Source: Wenzhouxiangella sp. XN24 (lineage in GTDB: Bacteria > Pseudomonadota > Gammaproteobacteria > Steroidobacterales > XN24). From it: a stretch of DNA of 64,000 bases. Below the pieces are notes generated by a model. It was not told the origin of the DNA. It saw only the letters and a program-made list of their open reading frames with translations, and did not search any database. The stretch covers positions 1 to 64,000 of the forward strand of contig NZ_JAAMFG010000028.1 in NCBI RefSeq assembly GCF_011064545.1. Direction: 5' to 3'. This document shows, one piece after another, positions 15,689-24,928 of the stretch. Made by a program: the position numbers and the translations under genes. Positions within the stretch are counted from its first letter, which is position 1. Each line of letters opens with the position of its first letter.

Positions 15689-18382
15689 TCAGCGGATCTC
15701 GCGGACTGAGAATTCCGGGTCCATGATGCGGCGGGGCTCGTCCACCCCGTAGCCCTGGGCATAGTCCACGCCCATGCCCCGCAACATGGTGATGAGCTCC
15801 TTGTTCTCGACGAACTCGGCGATCGTTTGCTTGCCCGTGAGGTGGCCGATCTCGTTGATCGAGCGGACCATCTCGCGGTCGATCGGGTCATGCAGGATCT
15901 CCTTGACGAAACTGCCGTCGATCTTCAGGAAATCCACCGGGAAGTGCTTCAGGTAACCGAAGGAGGACAGCCCGGTGCCGAAATCGTCCAGCGCGAAGCG
16001 ACACCCCAGTTCCTTGAGGGAATTGATGAAGCGGTTGGCCTGCGAATAGCTGGCGATCGCGGCGGTCTCCGTGATCTCGAAGCAGATCTTGCTCGCGTCC
16101 AGGCCGCTGCGCTCGAACTGCTCGATCACGAAGGGCAGGAACTTGTCGTCACACAGGCTCTGGCCGGACAGGTTGATCGAGCACATCACGAGGCGCTCGC
16201 GCTCGTCGGCCTCGGACACCAGCCAGCGGAACGCGTTCGCGATCACCCAGCGGTCGATGCTGGGCGTGATGCCGTAGCGTTCCGCGGCGTTGATGAAGAT
16301 GTCCGGGGCGATGATCTGGCCCTGTTCGTCACGCATGCGCAGCAACAGTTCGTAGTGTGCGCCCGTGGACTGGCCCTGCAGCGGCATGATCGACTGGCGG
16401 AACAGCTCGAAACGAGATTCCTCCAGCGCGTTGTTGATGCGCGCGGCCCACTGCATCTCGCGTCGCCGGCGCATCAGGTCGATATCGTTTTCCTGCCAGG
16501 TCTGCACGCGGTTGCGGCCCGACTCCTTGGCGGCGGCGCAGGCGCTGTCGGCGGCGGTCAGAAGCTCCGCGACGCTGGCGGACTCGGGCGCGATGGGCAC
16601 CACGCCGACACAGGCGCCGAGCCTGAAGCTGCGATCCTCCCAGACGAAGCGGAAATCCTGCACGGCCTTGAGCAGGGATTCGGCCGTCTCGATGGCCTCG
16701 TCCAGGGTGCAGTTCTCGAGCAGCACGCCGAACTCGTCGCCGCCGAGCCTCGCCAGCGTGTCGCGCCAGCGGATCTTCGACTTGAGCAGCGCGCCGAGCT
16801 GGCCGAGCAGCGCGTCGCCGGCCATGTGGCCGCAGGAGTCGTTGATGATCTTGAACTGGTCGAGATCCATGTAGCAGAGCGCGTACTGGGCCTCGCGGGC
16901 CCGGCCCATCTTCAGCGCCCGCTCGAGGCGCGCCTCGAACTCGCGGCGGTTGACCAGGCCGGTGAGCATGTCGTGGCTCGCGTGATAGGACAGGCGGCGG
17001 TTGAGCTCGCGCGCCTCGCTGACGTCGTGGAAGACGAGCACGCCACCGATGACCTGGCCGACGTCGTTGCGGATCGGCGCAGCGCAGCTCTCCACGTAAA
17101 GCTCGTTACCGTCGCGCCGGATCAGCAGCGTCGGGCGCATGGACTTGTAGAGCCGGTCGCGCCGGATGGCCACCGACAGGGGGTTCTCCATCGGCTCACA
17201 GGTTTCCTCGTGGAAACTGCGGAAGATCTCATCGACGCCACGGCCGGAGCCGTCGTCGAGGCTCCACCCGGTGAGTTCCTGCGCCACCGGGTTCAGGTAC
17301 TCGATGCGACAGTCGGAATCGGTGGTGATGACGCCGTCACCGATCGACTGCAGGGTGATCTGCGCGTTCTGCTTCTCCCGGAACAGCGCTTCCTCGTAGA
17401 GCTTCTGGTCCGTGATATCGAGTTCCACGCCGACGAGGCGAAGCATCCGTCCTTCTTCGTCGACCATCGCCTTGGCGCGGCTCATGACCCAGCGCCAGTC
17501 GCCGGAACGATGGCGCATGCGGTGGACGCTCTCGAACAGCTCGCTCTTGCCGTCCAGGTGATCGCGGATCTTGCCCTGCACGCGAACCATGTCGTCCGGA
17601 TGCACCAGCTGTCGCCAGTCCGGCATGTCCTCGTCCGGCTCTTCCTCACCGTAACCCATCATGATCTTCCAGCGAGGCGAGAAACGGATCGCGTTGGTTT
17701 CGACGTCGAAATCCCAGATGCCGTCGTTAGAGGCGTAACGCGTCAATTCCTCGCGCTCGTGGATATCCCCGAGTTCCCGGCCGAGCTTGAGGCGCGTCAA
17801 GGCCGCGGACAGGCTGGCGCCGATGAGCTTCAGCAACAGGTAGACATCGACGTGCCAGCTGTCGACCGGCCGCGCGGACAACACGCCGAGCACCCCCCCG
17901 AGCCGGCCGTTGATATCGAGACCCGCAAACAGTGCGGCGCCGGCGCCCATTTCGTTGAGGAGCCGCGTCTCGCCCAGGAGGGCGGGCGACAGCCTGCGCG
18001 CATCGAGAATCTCCACGAGGCGCATATGGCCCAGCTTGCTGTTCAGCCAGTCCACATCCTCGAGGCGGGTTCCGGCGAGGCGTTCCGGACGACATCCCGC
18101 GAGCACGGAGGAGGCGTGACTGACGCGGTCGAATGCGAGCAGGTCGTCGGTCAGCAGCGCGAAACAGACGGAATCGGCACCGATGGATTCACGGATCACC
18201 TCGAGCGACTCGCTGAGGGTTTTTTCGGCGTTTTCGGGGTCGAGATTGAGCAGGTCCACCGCCACCTTGGTGATAGCGGGGTTGAGGCCTACTCGGGACG
18301 GAGCCGCCCGGGACCTGCGCAGGGCCGTCCCCAGATCAGCGCTGATCCGGGAGACCGCTTCGGGCGACGGTTCTTCGCTCAT
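15689..18382 (-). CDS. GAF-PAS-PAS-GGDEF-EAL cyclic-di-GMP signalling protein
   Basis: This 897-residue cytosolic protein makes and/or degrades c-di-GMP. Order: a GAF-like sensor (about 45-195), PAS/PAC 1 (about 212-330), PAS 2 (about 342-455), GGDEF (465-625) and EAL (645-890). The cyclase site is intact (GGDEF 547-551), as is the inhibitory RxxD site (Arg538-Asp541). The EAL side keeps Glu678 (ELLLR), the INLSG Asn, Glu in FEITET, Asp799-Asp800 (DDFGTG), Lys820 (FLKIDGSF) and the later AEFVEN Glu, so phosphodiesterase activity is also plausible. There is no transmembrane segment. The divergent neighbour is a host-attachment-family gene. The input signal is unknown. Confidence 0.95.
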   Translation of the reverse strand: MSEEPSPEAVSRISADLGTALRRSRAAPSRVGLNPAITKVAVDLLNLDPENAEKTLSESLEVIRESIGADSVCFALLTDDLLAFDRVSHASSVLAGCRPERLAGTRLEDVDWLNSKLGHMRLVEILDARRLSPALLGETRLLNEMGAGAALFAGLDINGRLGGVLGVLSARPVDSWHVDVYLLLKLIGASLSAALTRLKLGRELGDIHEREELTRYASNDGIWDFDVETNAIRFSPRWKIMMGYGEEEPDEDMPDWRQLVHPDDMVRVQGKIRDHLDGKSELFESVHRMRHRSGDWRWVMSRAKAMVDEEGRMLRLVGVELDITDQKLYEEALFREKQNAQITLQSIGDGVITTDSDCRIEYLNPVAQELTGWSLDDGSGRGVDEIFRSFHEETCEPMENPLSVAIRRDRLYKSMRPTLLIRRDGNELYVESCAAPIRNDVGQVIGGVLVFHDVSEARELNRRLSYHASHDMLTGLVNRREFEARLERALKMGRAREAQYALCYMDLDQFKIINDSCGHMAGDALLGQLGALLKSKIRWRDTLARLGGDEFGVLLENCTLDEAIETAESLLKAVQDFRFVWEDRSFRLGACVGVVPIAPESASVAELLTAADSACAAAKESGRNRVQTWQENDIDLMRRRREMQWAARINNALEESRFELFRQSIMPLQGQSTGAHYELLLRMRDEQGQIIAPDIFINAAERYGITPSIDRWVIANAFRWLVSEADERERLVMCSINLSGQSLCDDKFLPFVIEQFERSGLDASKICFEITETAAIASYSQANRFINSLKELGCRFALDDFGTGLSSFGYLKHFPVDFLKIDGSFVKEILHDPIDREMVRSINEIGHLTGKQTIAEFVENKELITMLRGMGVDYAQGYGVDEPRRIMDPEFSVREIR

Positions 18383-18588
18383 GCAGAATCCAAATGCAGG
18401 GCCTTAAGTAGCGTCTGTAAGTCATTGTTCCTAGCGAACTCTTTTCGCACAGGCATTCTGGACATCATCGCTGAAGATTACAAGACCATGCCGGGATGCT
18501 GCAGGAACCGCGTCACACTTGCCCGGGTGGAAATCGCGCCCCCGGATAACTACGCTGAAATCGAGTGCAGCACGAAGTGAGGAACGCT

Positions 18589-19026
18589 ATGAAGAAGGTC
18601 TGGGTGGTCGTCGCTTCGAGCAGCAAATGCCGGATATTTACGCAGGAAAAACACAACGGCCCCTTGCAGCAGGTGGAGCAACTCGAGAACAGCGAAGCCG
18701 ATACGCCGGCGCGCGACATCAACACGGACCGGCCCGGCCGCGCATTCGACAGCGCGGGCCAGGGCCGGCACGCCATGAGCCAGGGCATCGATCCCGTCGA
18801 GCAGGAAACGATACGGTTCGCCAAGAAAGTGGCGACGACGATCGAGAACGGCCGCAAGCAGGACGCATTCGACAGGCTGGTGCTGGTCTCGGACCCGAGT
18901 TTCCTCGGTCACCTCCGCCCGGCGCTGTCTTCCGCCACCCACCAGCGCCTCAGCACCGAAATCGCCAAGAACCTCGCCGATGCCGATCCTGAGGCCGTTC
19001 GCGCGGTGCTGCCCTACAGGATCTGA
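18589..19026 (+). CDS. Host attachment family protein
   Basis: This 145-residue protein resembles the family annotated as required for attachment to host cells (COG5622-like). Signs are the N-terminal VWVVVASSSKCRIF and the late VLVSDPSFLGHLRPAL block, which suggest an eRF1/archaeal-release-factor-like fold. The family name rests on an old plant-bacterium observation; a direct attachment role here is only inferred. I start at the ATG at 18589, preceded by GAGGAA; an in-frame ATG at 18565 lacks a ribosome site. It is divergent from the GGDEF/EAL gene across 206 bases with no other feature I can support. Confidence 0.8.
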   Translation: MKKVWVVVASSSKCRIFTQEKHNGPLQQVEQLENSEADTPARDINTDRPGRAFDSAGQGRHAMSQGIDPVEQETIRFAKKVATTIENGRKQDAFDRLVLVSDPSFLGHLRPALSSATHQRLSTEIAKNLADADPEAVRAVLPYRI

Positions 19027-19031
19027 GCACC

Positions 19032-19052
19032 GGCGCGCCGCCGAGGCGCGCC
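19032..19052. terminator. GC-rich hairpin between convergent genes
   Basis: GGCGCGCC (19032-19039) and GGCGCGCC (19045-19052) form a perfect 8-bp stem with a 5-base loop, between the stops of the attachment-family gene and the next minus-strand gene. It lacks a T-tract. Confidence 0.4.
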
Positions 19053-19057
19053 GTTGC

Positions 19058-19273
19058 TCAGTGCAATTCGCAATCCGGGGGGGCGCTCTGCTCCTCGCCG
19101 CCGAGGGCGAGATTGACCGCCTCTCCGATGCAATGCGGACAGATCGTCATGTAGACGCCCTGGTCATCCACGCTGATCTCGAAGGTGACCGAGTGCTCGC
19201 CGACAAAGATGTCGAGCTGGCCCTGGTCCTGGAGATCCTTGATCGCCTCGGCGATATCCTTCCAGCGTTTCAT
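19058..19273 (-). CDS. Small conserved-looking protein with a CPHC motif
   Basis: I do not recognise this 71-residue protein. It opens with an amphipathic helix (KRWKDIAEAIKDL), followed by beta-like segments. A CPHC pair lies in TICPHCIGEAVN, and one more Cys and a His stand near the C-terminus (PPDCELH). The cysteines could bind a metal or be redox-active. It is 37 bases downstream of the FKBP gene on the same strand and may be cotranscribed. Normal base composition and third-position GC support a real gene. Confidence 0.6.
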   Translation of the reverse strand: MKRWKDIAEAIKDLQDQGQLDIFVGEHSVTFEISVDDQGVYMTICPHCIGEAVNLALGGEEQSAPPDCELH

Positions 19274-19310
19274 CTGTCGGCTCCCCGAACATCTGTTGGC
19301 CGGGCCGAAA

Positions 19311-19817
19311 TTACTCGACCTTCACGACCTTGATATCGAAATGCAGCACTTCGCCCGCCAGCGGGTGATTGAGATCGACGACCGCACTGTCCTCTTTCAC
19401 TTCCTTCACCATGGCATGGATCGGCTCGCCCTGGGCGCCCTGCCCCACCAGCCTGGCGCCTTCGTGGCGCGCATCTTCCGGAATGATGTCGAGTGGTACG
19501 GTCTGGATCCCCTCGGGCTGGACCGGGCCGTAGCCCTGTTCGGGCTCCAAGGTCACCTCGCGGGTCTCCTCTGCCTTCATGCCGAGGAGCTTTTCCTCGA
19601 GCGCGGGCAGGATCTGCTTCTCACCTTGCACGTAGACCAGCGGCTCGCCGCCGACATTCGTGTCCGCGGTGGACCCGTCAGCGAGCTTGAGGGTGTATTC
19701 GATGCTGACGGTGCTGCCGTCCTGGATCACTGCGTCATCCTCCTGCGCCTGCGCAGGCGCTACAAAATTGAACAAGAAACTCACAGCCGCGAGCGCGGCG
19801 ACAACGGCGTTGCGCAA
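19311..19817 (-). CDS. Secreted FKBP-type peptidyl-prolyl isomerase, SlyD-like
   Basis: This is a peptidyl-prolyl cis-trans isomerase/chaperone of the SlyD/FkpB type (VSIEYTLKLADGS at the start, LNHPLAGEVLHFDIKVV at the end). Unlike cytosolic SlyD it has a signal peptide, hydrophobic from residue 5 and ending APAQA before QEDD, so it should act in the periplasm. The insert-in-flap domain holds the central residues. I choose a TTG start at 19817, with GGAGG seven bases upstream; the ATG at 19874 has no ribosome site and would put 19 unlikely residues before the signal peptide. No His-rich metal tail is present. Confidence 0.88.
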   Translation of the reverse strand: MRNAVVAALAAVSFLFNFVAPAQAQEDDAVIQDGSTVSIEYTLKLADGSTADTNVGGEPLVYVQGEKQILPALEEKLLGMKAEETREVTLEPEQGYGPVQPEGIQTVPLDIIPEDARHEGARLVGQGAQGEPIHAMVKEVKEDSAVVDLNHPLAGEVLHFDIKVVKVE

Positions 19818-19885
19818 TGCCTTTCCTCCGGGGGAATGCGTATTGGGGTCTCTCCAGCCTAGCACATACTGCAAGCCGCCCCCGC

Positions 19886-21175
19886 CTAGGAGCGAACCTG
19901 GCCTGAACCGGAGACCCGGTAATTGAAGCTCGTCAGCTGCTCGGCGCCGACCGGGCCACGCGCATGAACCCGCCCGGTGGAGATCCCGATCTCCGCGCCC
20001 ATGCCGAATTCCCCGCCGTCCGCGAACTGCGTCGAGGCGTTATGCACGACGATGGCGCTGTCCACCTCCGCGAGGAACCGCGCCGCGGCCGAGGCGCTGG
20101 CGGTCACGATGGATTCCGTGTGGCCGGAGCCGTACTTGTTGATATGCCGTACCGCCGCTTCGAGATCATCGACGACGCGGACGGAAATCACCGCGTCGAG
20201 ATACTCGGTACGCCAGTCGGCCTCGGTGGCTGGCGTGACCCGCGGGTCCGCCTCACGGGTCGCCGCATCGCCCCGCACGGCGCACCCCCCGTCCAGCAGC
20301 GCCGTCACGAGCGGGCGGAGATGCGTCGCCGCGCAACCCCGATCGACCAGCAGGGTCTCCGCCGCGCCGCAGATCCCCGTGCGGCGCAGCTTCGAGTTCA
20401 GCACGATCGACCGTGCCATCTCGAGATCGGCGCCACGCTCCACGAACACGTGGCAGATGCCTTCGAGGTGGCCGATGACGGGGACGCGCGCGTCGCGCTG
20501 CACGCGTTCGATCAGGCTGCGACCGCCGCGCGGCACGACGACGTCGACACAGCCGCCCAGGCCGCCGAGCAGCTGGCCTACCGCGGCGCGACTGCGGGTG
20601 GGGACCATCTGGATCGCCTCGCGCGGCAGTCCGGCATCGGACAGCGCGTCGGCGAGGCAGCCATGAATCGCTTCGCTGGAAGCAAAGCTCTCCGAGCCGC
20701 CGCGCAGGATGACCGCGTTGCCGGACTTCAGGCACAGTGCGCCGGCATCCGCGGTGACGTTCGGCCGGCTCTCGTAGATGATGCCGATCACGCCGAGCGC
20801 CACGCTCACGCGCCGGATCACCAGGCCGTTCGGGCGAGTCCACTCGGCCAGCACCCGGCCGAGCGGGTCGGGCAAGGCCCTGATCCCTTCGATGCCGCGC
20901 GCCATGGCGTCCACGCGGTCTTCGTCCAGCGCCAGGCGGTCCAGCAGGGCCCCCGACAAGCCGCGTGCGGCGGCGCGTTCCATGTCCTGTGCATTGGCGG
21001 CGAGGATTCCCGGGGCGCGCTCGCGAATGATGCGGGCGGCACCCTCCAGGGCGGCATCGCGCGCCTTGCCGGGCGCCCGGGCGAGACTCGCGGTGGCGGC
21101 ACGCGCCTGCCGGCCGAGCGCGGACATCATGCGCTCGATGTCGGCTTCGTCTTCGCGCGCCATCAGGTCAACCAT
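19886..21175 (-). CDS. proA: Glutamate-5-semialdehyde dehydrogenase
   Basis: This enzyme (gamma-glutamyl phosphate reductase) is the second enzyme of proline synthesis, reducing gamma-glutamyl phosphate with NADPH. At 429 residues it is slightly longer than E. coli ProA (417), with a few extra N-terminal residues. The catalytic Cys is in [25 protein letters not shown] and GTEIGI-like [17 protein letters not shown] are also family marks. Its start lies inside the end of proB (8-base overlap), so the two form a coupled operon that probably channels the labile acyl-phosphate. Confidence 0.97.
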   Translation of the reverse strand: MVDLMAREDEADIERMMSALGRQARAATASLARAPGKARDAALEGAARIIRERAPGILAANAQDMERAAARGLSGALLDRLALDEDRVDAMARGIEGIRALPDPLGRVLAEWTRPNGLVIRRVSVALGVIGIIYESRPNVTADAGALCLKSGNAVILRGGSESFASSEAIHGCLADALSDAGLPREAIQMVPTRSRAAVGQLLGGLGGCVDVVVPRGGRSLIERVQRDARVPVIGHLEGICHVFVERGADLEMARSIVLNSKLRRTGICGAAETLLVDRGCAATHLRPLVTALLDGGCAVRGDAATREADPRVTPATEADWRTEYLDAVISVRVVDDLEAAVRHINKYGSGHTESIVTASASAAARFLAEVDSAIVVHNASTQFADGGEFGMGAEIGISTGRVHARGPVGAEQLTSFNYRVSGSGQVRS

Positions 21176-22334
21176 GCGGACTCACCATCGCCATGTCGTT
21201 CCGGTGCACCAGTTCCTCCCGCCCACGATAGCCGAGCACGGCTTCGATTGCATGGCTGCGCAGGCCGACGATGCGGGCCGCATCGGACGAATCGTAGGCC
21301 GAGAGGCCGTGCGCCAGGACCTGGTCGCGCAGGTCGCGGATCAGTACGGCGTCGCCGCGCCTGAAATCACCGCTGACGCGCACCACCCCCGCCGGCAACA
21401 GGCTCTTGCCGGCCGCCAGTGCAGCGGCTGCGCCGTCGTCGACCACGATCTCACCGCGCGGCTGCAAAGAGCCGGCGATCCACTGCTTGCGCACCCGGGC
21501 GGGATTGGCCGAGGCGATGAACCATGTGCAGGACGCACCCGTCTCGAGAGCGCGCACCGGGTGCAGGACGCGGCCCGAGGCGATCGCCATGTGGCATCCG
21601 GCGGACAAGGCGATCCGTCCGGCCGCCACCTTGGTGACCATCCCCCCGGAGCCGAACTCGGTCGCGGCGGCGCCGGCCATGGCCTCGATGTCCGGCGTCA
21701 CGGCACGGACCTCGGCCAGCCGCTGGGCGGTCGGCACGCGGGCCGGGTCCGCCGTGTACAGGCCGTCCACATCGGATAGCAGGAGGAGGCAATCGGCGCT
21801 GATCATCTGCGCCACCCGCGCCGCGAGCCGGTCATTGTCGCCATAGCGGATCTCTTCCGTCGCCACCGTGTCGTTCTCGTTGATGACCGGCACCGCGCCC
21901 AGCGACAGCAGGGTTTCCAGCGTGCCGCGCGCATTGAGGTAGCGGCGGCGCTCCTCGGTGTCGCCGAGCGTCAGCAGGATTTGCGCGACCGGAATCTCGT
22001 AGCCCGCCAGGGCGGACTGCCAGGCATGTGCGAGGCGGATCTGCCCGGCCGCGGCCGCCGCCTGGCTTTCTTCGAGGCGCAACGGCCCGCTGCGCAGGCC
22101 GAGGTGCCGGCGCCCCAGGGCGATGGCACCGGAGGACACGACGAGCACTTCCTGGCCGCGTCGCCGGAGTGCGGCGATATCACTGACGAGGCTGTCGAAC
22201 CATGCAGCGTCGAGCCGTCCGCTGTCGCGCTCGACGAGCAGCGCCGAGCCGATCTTGATCACGATCCGCCTGGCTGCCGCGATGCGGCTGGGCGCATTGT
22301 CCGCTGGATCTCTCGTCATCTTGGCCGACAGCAT
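21168..22334 (-). CDS. proB: Glutamate 5-kinase with PUA domain
   Basis: This kinase phosphorylates the gamma-carboxylate of glutamate, the first and usually proline-inhibited step of proline synthesis. The amino-acid-kinase domain covers about residues 18-265 ([50 protein letters not shown]). A C-terminal PUA domain (about 285-375) follows. The 388 residues include a short extra N-terminus, and an internal ATG at 22319 is an alternative start; neither has a strong ribosome site. proA overlaps its 3' end. Confidence 0.96.
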   Translation of the reverse strand: MLSAKMTRDPADNAPSRIAAARRIVIKIGSALLVERDSGRLDAAWFDSLVSDIAALRRRGQEVLVVSSGAIALGRRHLGLRSGPLRLEESQAAAAAGQIRLAHAWQSALAGYEIPVAQILLTLGDTEERRRYLNARGTLETLLSLGAVPVINENDTVATEEIRYGDNDRLAARVAQMISADCLLLLSDVDGLYTADPARVPTAQRLAEVRAVTPDIEAMAGAAATEFGSGGMVTKVAAGRIALSAGCHMAIASGRVLHPVRALETGASCTWFIASANPARVRKQWIAGSLQPRGEIVVDDGAAAALAAGKSLLPAGVVRVSGDFRRGDAVLIRDLRDQVLAHGLSAYDSSDAARIVGLRSHAIEAVLGYRGREELVHRNDMAMVSPHG

Positions 22335-22373
22335 GACCGCTGCGACACATCATGTGAAGCCCTGGCGGCGACC

Positions 22374-22586
22374 TCAGTCCAGGCCGGATTTCCTGCCGCC
22401 CGTCCCGGCGTTCCGGTCCCGCGCCTTGCTGCCCGGCGCGGGCATCCGGCCGGCATCACGCAGACTCTGCCGGAGCACATAGTCGATCTGGGCATTCAGG
22501 CTGCGCAGGTCGTCTTCGGCCCAGCGCCGCATGGCAGCAAGGATCTCCGGATCGATCCGCAACAGAAAGGCGTCGCGCTTGGCCAA
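22374..22586 (-). CDS. Arc-type ribbon-helix-helix DNA-binding protein
   Basis: This 70-residue protein has an N-terminal ribbon-helix-helix core: a beta strand (AFLLRID), a helix (PEILAAMRRWAEDD) and a second helix (SLNAQIDYVLRQSLRDAG). A basic, Gly-rich tail follows. Such proteins dimerise and insert the strand into the DNA major groove. The start is TTG at 22586, behind GGGGAG. It lies 27 bases downstream of the SPFH gene and is probably its cotranscribed partner. Three direct 8-bp boxes at the SPFH promoter (23578-23607) are a natural candidate operator, so I infer autoregulation. Confidence 0.8.
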   Translation of the reverse strand: MAKRDAFLLRIDPEILAAMRRWAEDDLRSLNAQIDYVLRQSLRDAGRMPAPGSKARDRNAGTGGRKSGLD

Positions 22587-22613
22587 GGCTCGGCTTGCTC
22601 CCCGCTGTGCGGG

Positions 22614-23555
22614 CTAGTTGTAGAGCGTGCCGGTGTTCACCACGGGCTGCGTGTGCCGGTCGCTGCACAGGACCACCAGCAGGTTCGATACCATCGCGGC
22701 ACGGCGCTCGTCGTCGAGTTCCACGACCTGGTCGCGCGCCAGGTGGTCGAGCGCCATCTGCACCATCCCGACCGCGCCCTCGACGATCTTGGTGCGCGCC
22801 GCAACCACGGCTTGCGCCTGCTGGCGTTGCAGCATCGCCGCCGCGATCTCGGAGGCGTACGCAAGGTGACTGATGCGGGCCTCGATCACCTCGACACCGG
22901 CCTTGTCGAGCCGCTCCTGGATGTCCTGGCGCAACTGTGCGGAGATCTTGTTGGTGTCTCCGCGCAGCGAGATCTCGTGATCCTCGCTGTCATAGGGATA
23001 ACGGCTCGCCATAATGCGTAGCGCGGCCTCGCTCTGCACGGCAACGAAGTCCTCGTAGTCGTCGACTTCGAACAGCGCCTCGACGGTGTTGACCACGCGC
23101 CAGACCACCACGGCGGAAATGTCGATGGGATTGCCGTCGCGATCGTTGACCTTGGAGGGCCGGCCGTGCGTCCTGGTCTTCTCCTGCACGATCTTGCCGG
23201 CGGCGTCCTTCTTCTCCGGGGTCGAAAGAGCGCCGGTTTCGAAGTTGCGTACGCGCAGCGACAGCTTCTTCTTGCTGAAGAAGGGATTGACCCAGAAAAA
23301 GCCGGACGCACGCACCGAGCCCTTGTACTCGCCGAACAGCAGCAGCACACGGGAATCATTTGGCGCGATCGCCATGAAGCCGAAGCCCATGGCGAACCCG
23401 ATCGTCAACATCACCAGGCTGCTCGCGATGTGCCAGCCGGAGGCGCCAGCCTGCAGGGCATGGAAGAAGTACCAGGGACCGCCGACCAGCAGCGCGGCGG
23501 TGACGACCAGCGGCAACCAGCCCGACAGCGGGCGATATTCTCTTTCCTGAACCAT
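22614..23555 (-). CDS. SPFH/Band 7 domain membrane protein
   Basis: This 313-residue protein has two N-terminal transmembrane segments (about 13-32 and 41-62), followed by an SPFH/Band 7 domain (about 65-260) and a short C-terminal helix. The segment [16 protein letters not shown]-like and [23 protein letters not shown] are typical of prohibitin/stomatin-like oligomers that organise membrane microdomains or regulate proteases. AGGGA precedes the ATG. The promoter-proximal region contains TTGATA and three tandem 8-bp boxes. It is followed by an Arc-type regulator gene. No NfeD or FtsH partner is adjacent. Confidence 0.9.
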   Translation of the reverse strand: MVQEREYRPLSGWLPLVVTAALLVGGPWYFFHALQAGASGWHIASSLVMLTIGFAMGFGFMAIAPNDSRVLLLFGEYKGSVRASGFFWVNPFFSKKKLSLRVRNFETGALSTPEKKDAAGKIVQEKTRTHGRPSKVNDRDGNPIDISAVVVWRVVNTVEALFEVDDYEDFVAVQSEAALRIMASRYPYDSEDHEISLRGDTNKISAQLRQDIQERLDKAGVEVIEARISHLAYASEIAAAMLQRQQAQAVVAARTKIVEGAVGMVQMALDHLARDQVVELDDERRAAMVSNLLVVLCSDRHTQPVVNTGTLYN

Positions 23556-23577
23556 GGCTTTTCCCTCGATGAGCCGG

Positions 23578-23607
23578 TGATGTCAGTATGATATCACTCT
23601 GTTATCA
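23578..23607 (-). promoter_or_regulatory. Three tandem 8-bp operator boxes upstream of the SPFH gene
   Basis: On the plus strand TGATGTCA (23578-23585), TGATATCA (23589-23596) and TGTTATCA (23600-23607) repeat with exactly 3 bases between them, an 11-bp period. The middle box is a perfect palindrome. A minus-strand -35-like TTGATA (23609-23604) overlaps box 3, so a bound protein would block the promoter. Iterated boxes on one DNA face are characteristic of ribbon-helix-helix repressors, and an Arc-type protein is encoded two genes downstream. Confidence 0.6.
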
Positions 23608-23613
23608 AGGGTA

Positions 23614-24807
23614 CTAGCCTGCCGCCACGGCCGCCAGTGGCCTCTCCGTAGCGCCGAGCGCGCGCTCCAGCGCCGCCTCGAGGTCGGCCGCCAGGTCCGC
23701 GGCGTCCTCTATTCCGACCGACAACCGCAACAGGGCGTCGCTGATGCCGGCGACGCAGCGCGCTTCCGGATCCATGGCGGCATGCGTCATGGACGCCGGA
23801 TGCGCGACCAGGCTCTCGACCCCACCCAGCGACTCGGCGAGGAAAAACAGCTCGAGACCGTCCAGGAAAGCGCGCACCGCGGGCTCGCCGCCCGCCAGTT
23901 CGAAGCTGAGCATGCCGCCGAACCCGGACTGTTGCCGGCGAGCCACGTCGTGCCCCGGATGCCCGGGCAGCCCGGGATAGTGGACGCGGCTCACGGCGGC
24001 ATGTCCGCACAGCAACTCTGCCAGCACCCCGGCATTCTCTCCATGACTGCGCAGCCGCGCATGCAGCGTGCGGATGCCGCGCAAAGTCATGAAGCTGTCG
24101 AACGGCGCACCGGTGAGCCCGAGGCAATTCGCCCACCAGTCGAGCCGCTCATGCAACTCCCGGGTCCGGGCAACCACCGCGCCGCCGACCACGTCGCTGT
24201 GGCCATTCAGGTACTTCGTAGTGGAGTGCAGGACGATGTCCGCGCCGTGCGCCATGGGACGCTGCCAGCCGGGGGACAGAAACGTGTTGTCCGCGACGAA
24301 AAGCGTGCCCGACTCCGCGCACAACCGGCCAACGGCATCGAGGTCGGTGATCCGCAGCAAGGGGTTGCTCGGCGTCTCGACCAGGATCATGCGCGGCTGC
24401 GCGGCAAACGCTTCGGCCAGCGATGAATCGTCGGACTGGTTGACGAAAGTGACGCGAAACTGTCCCCGGGCCGCCAGGGAAGACAACAGCCGATGAGTCC
24501 CGCCATAACAGTCGTGCGGCGCCAGCAACAGGTCGTGCGGCTCGAGCAACTGGCAGATCAGCGTGATCGCCGCCATGCCCGAACACGTGACGACGCTGCC
24601 GGCCCCGCCCTCGAGGCCGGCCAGCGCTTCGCCGAGCGCATCGCGTGTCGGGTTGCCCGAGCGCGTGTAGTCGTAGCGCCGCTTGTCGCCATAGCCGGCG
24701 AAGGTGAAGTTCGAACTCAGGTGGATCGGCGCCACGACGGCGCCGTGTTCGGCGTCGCGGCCGAGGCCGGTGCGTACGGCGCGCGTCGCCGTTGCGGGTG
24801 TCTTCAT
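23614..24807 (-). CDS. metB: Cystathionine gamma-synthase
   Basis: This PLP enzyme replaces the acyl group of O-acylhomoserine with cysteine to give cystathionine, in methionine synthesis. Its 397 residues carry the PLP lysine at Lys198 (HSTTKYLNG), the same number as in E. coli MetB. YDYTRSGNPTRDAL, PHDCYGGTHRL and VETPSNPLLRITDL line the active site. The ATG at 24807 has GGAG eight bases upstream (24819-24816). A SAM-I riboswitch precedes it, so expression should fall when SAM is plentiful. O-acetylhomoserine sulfhydrylase or cystathionine gamma-lyase are related alternatives; the riboswitch favours a biosynthetic role. Confidence 0.93.
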   Translation of the reverse strand: MKTPATATRAVRTGLGRDAEHGAVVAPIHLSSNFTFAGYGDKRRYDYTRSGNPTRDALGEALAGLEGGAGSVVTCSGMAAITLICQLLEPHDLLLAPHDCYGGTHRLLSSLAARGQFRVTFVNQSDDSSLAEAFAAQPRMILVETPSNPLLRITDLDAVGRLCAESGTLFVADNTFLSPGWQRPMAHGADIVLHSTTKYLNGHSDVVGGAVVARTRELHERLDWWANCLGLTGAPFDSFMTLRGIRTLHARLRSHGENAGVLAELLCGHAAVSRVHYPGLPGHPGHDVARRQQSGFGGMLSFELAGGEPAVRAFLDGLELFFLAESLGGVESLVAHPASMTHAAMDPEARCVAGISDALLRLSVGIEDAADLAADLEAALERALGATERPLAAVAAG

Positions 24808-24812
24808 TCCAG

Positions 24813-24872
24813 GTTCTCCATGTTGCTCTTTAAATACGCGTCGTTCAGGGCCCGGGTGACCCTGCGGAGAAC
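24813..24872 (-). promoter_or_regulatory. Candidate anti-Shine-Dalgarno helix of the metB riboswitch
   Basis: On the minus strand GTTCTCC (24872-24866) is perfectly complementary to GGAGAAC (24819-24813), which contains the metB ribosome site. Pairing would hide the site and give translational control. That SAM binding favours this helix is inferred, not shown. Confidence 0.4.
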
Positions 24873-24928
24873 GCCGGTGAAAGAATCGCCTGTGCTCCTG
24901 CCCCTCGCCTGGCGGGCGGAGCCGTCCG

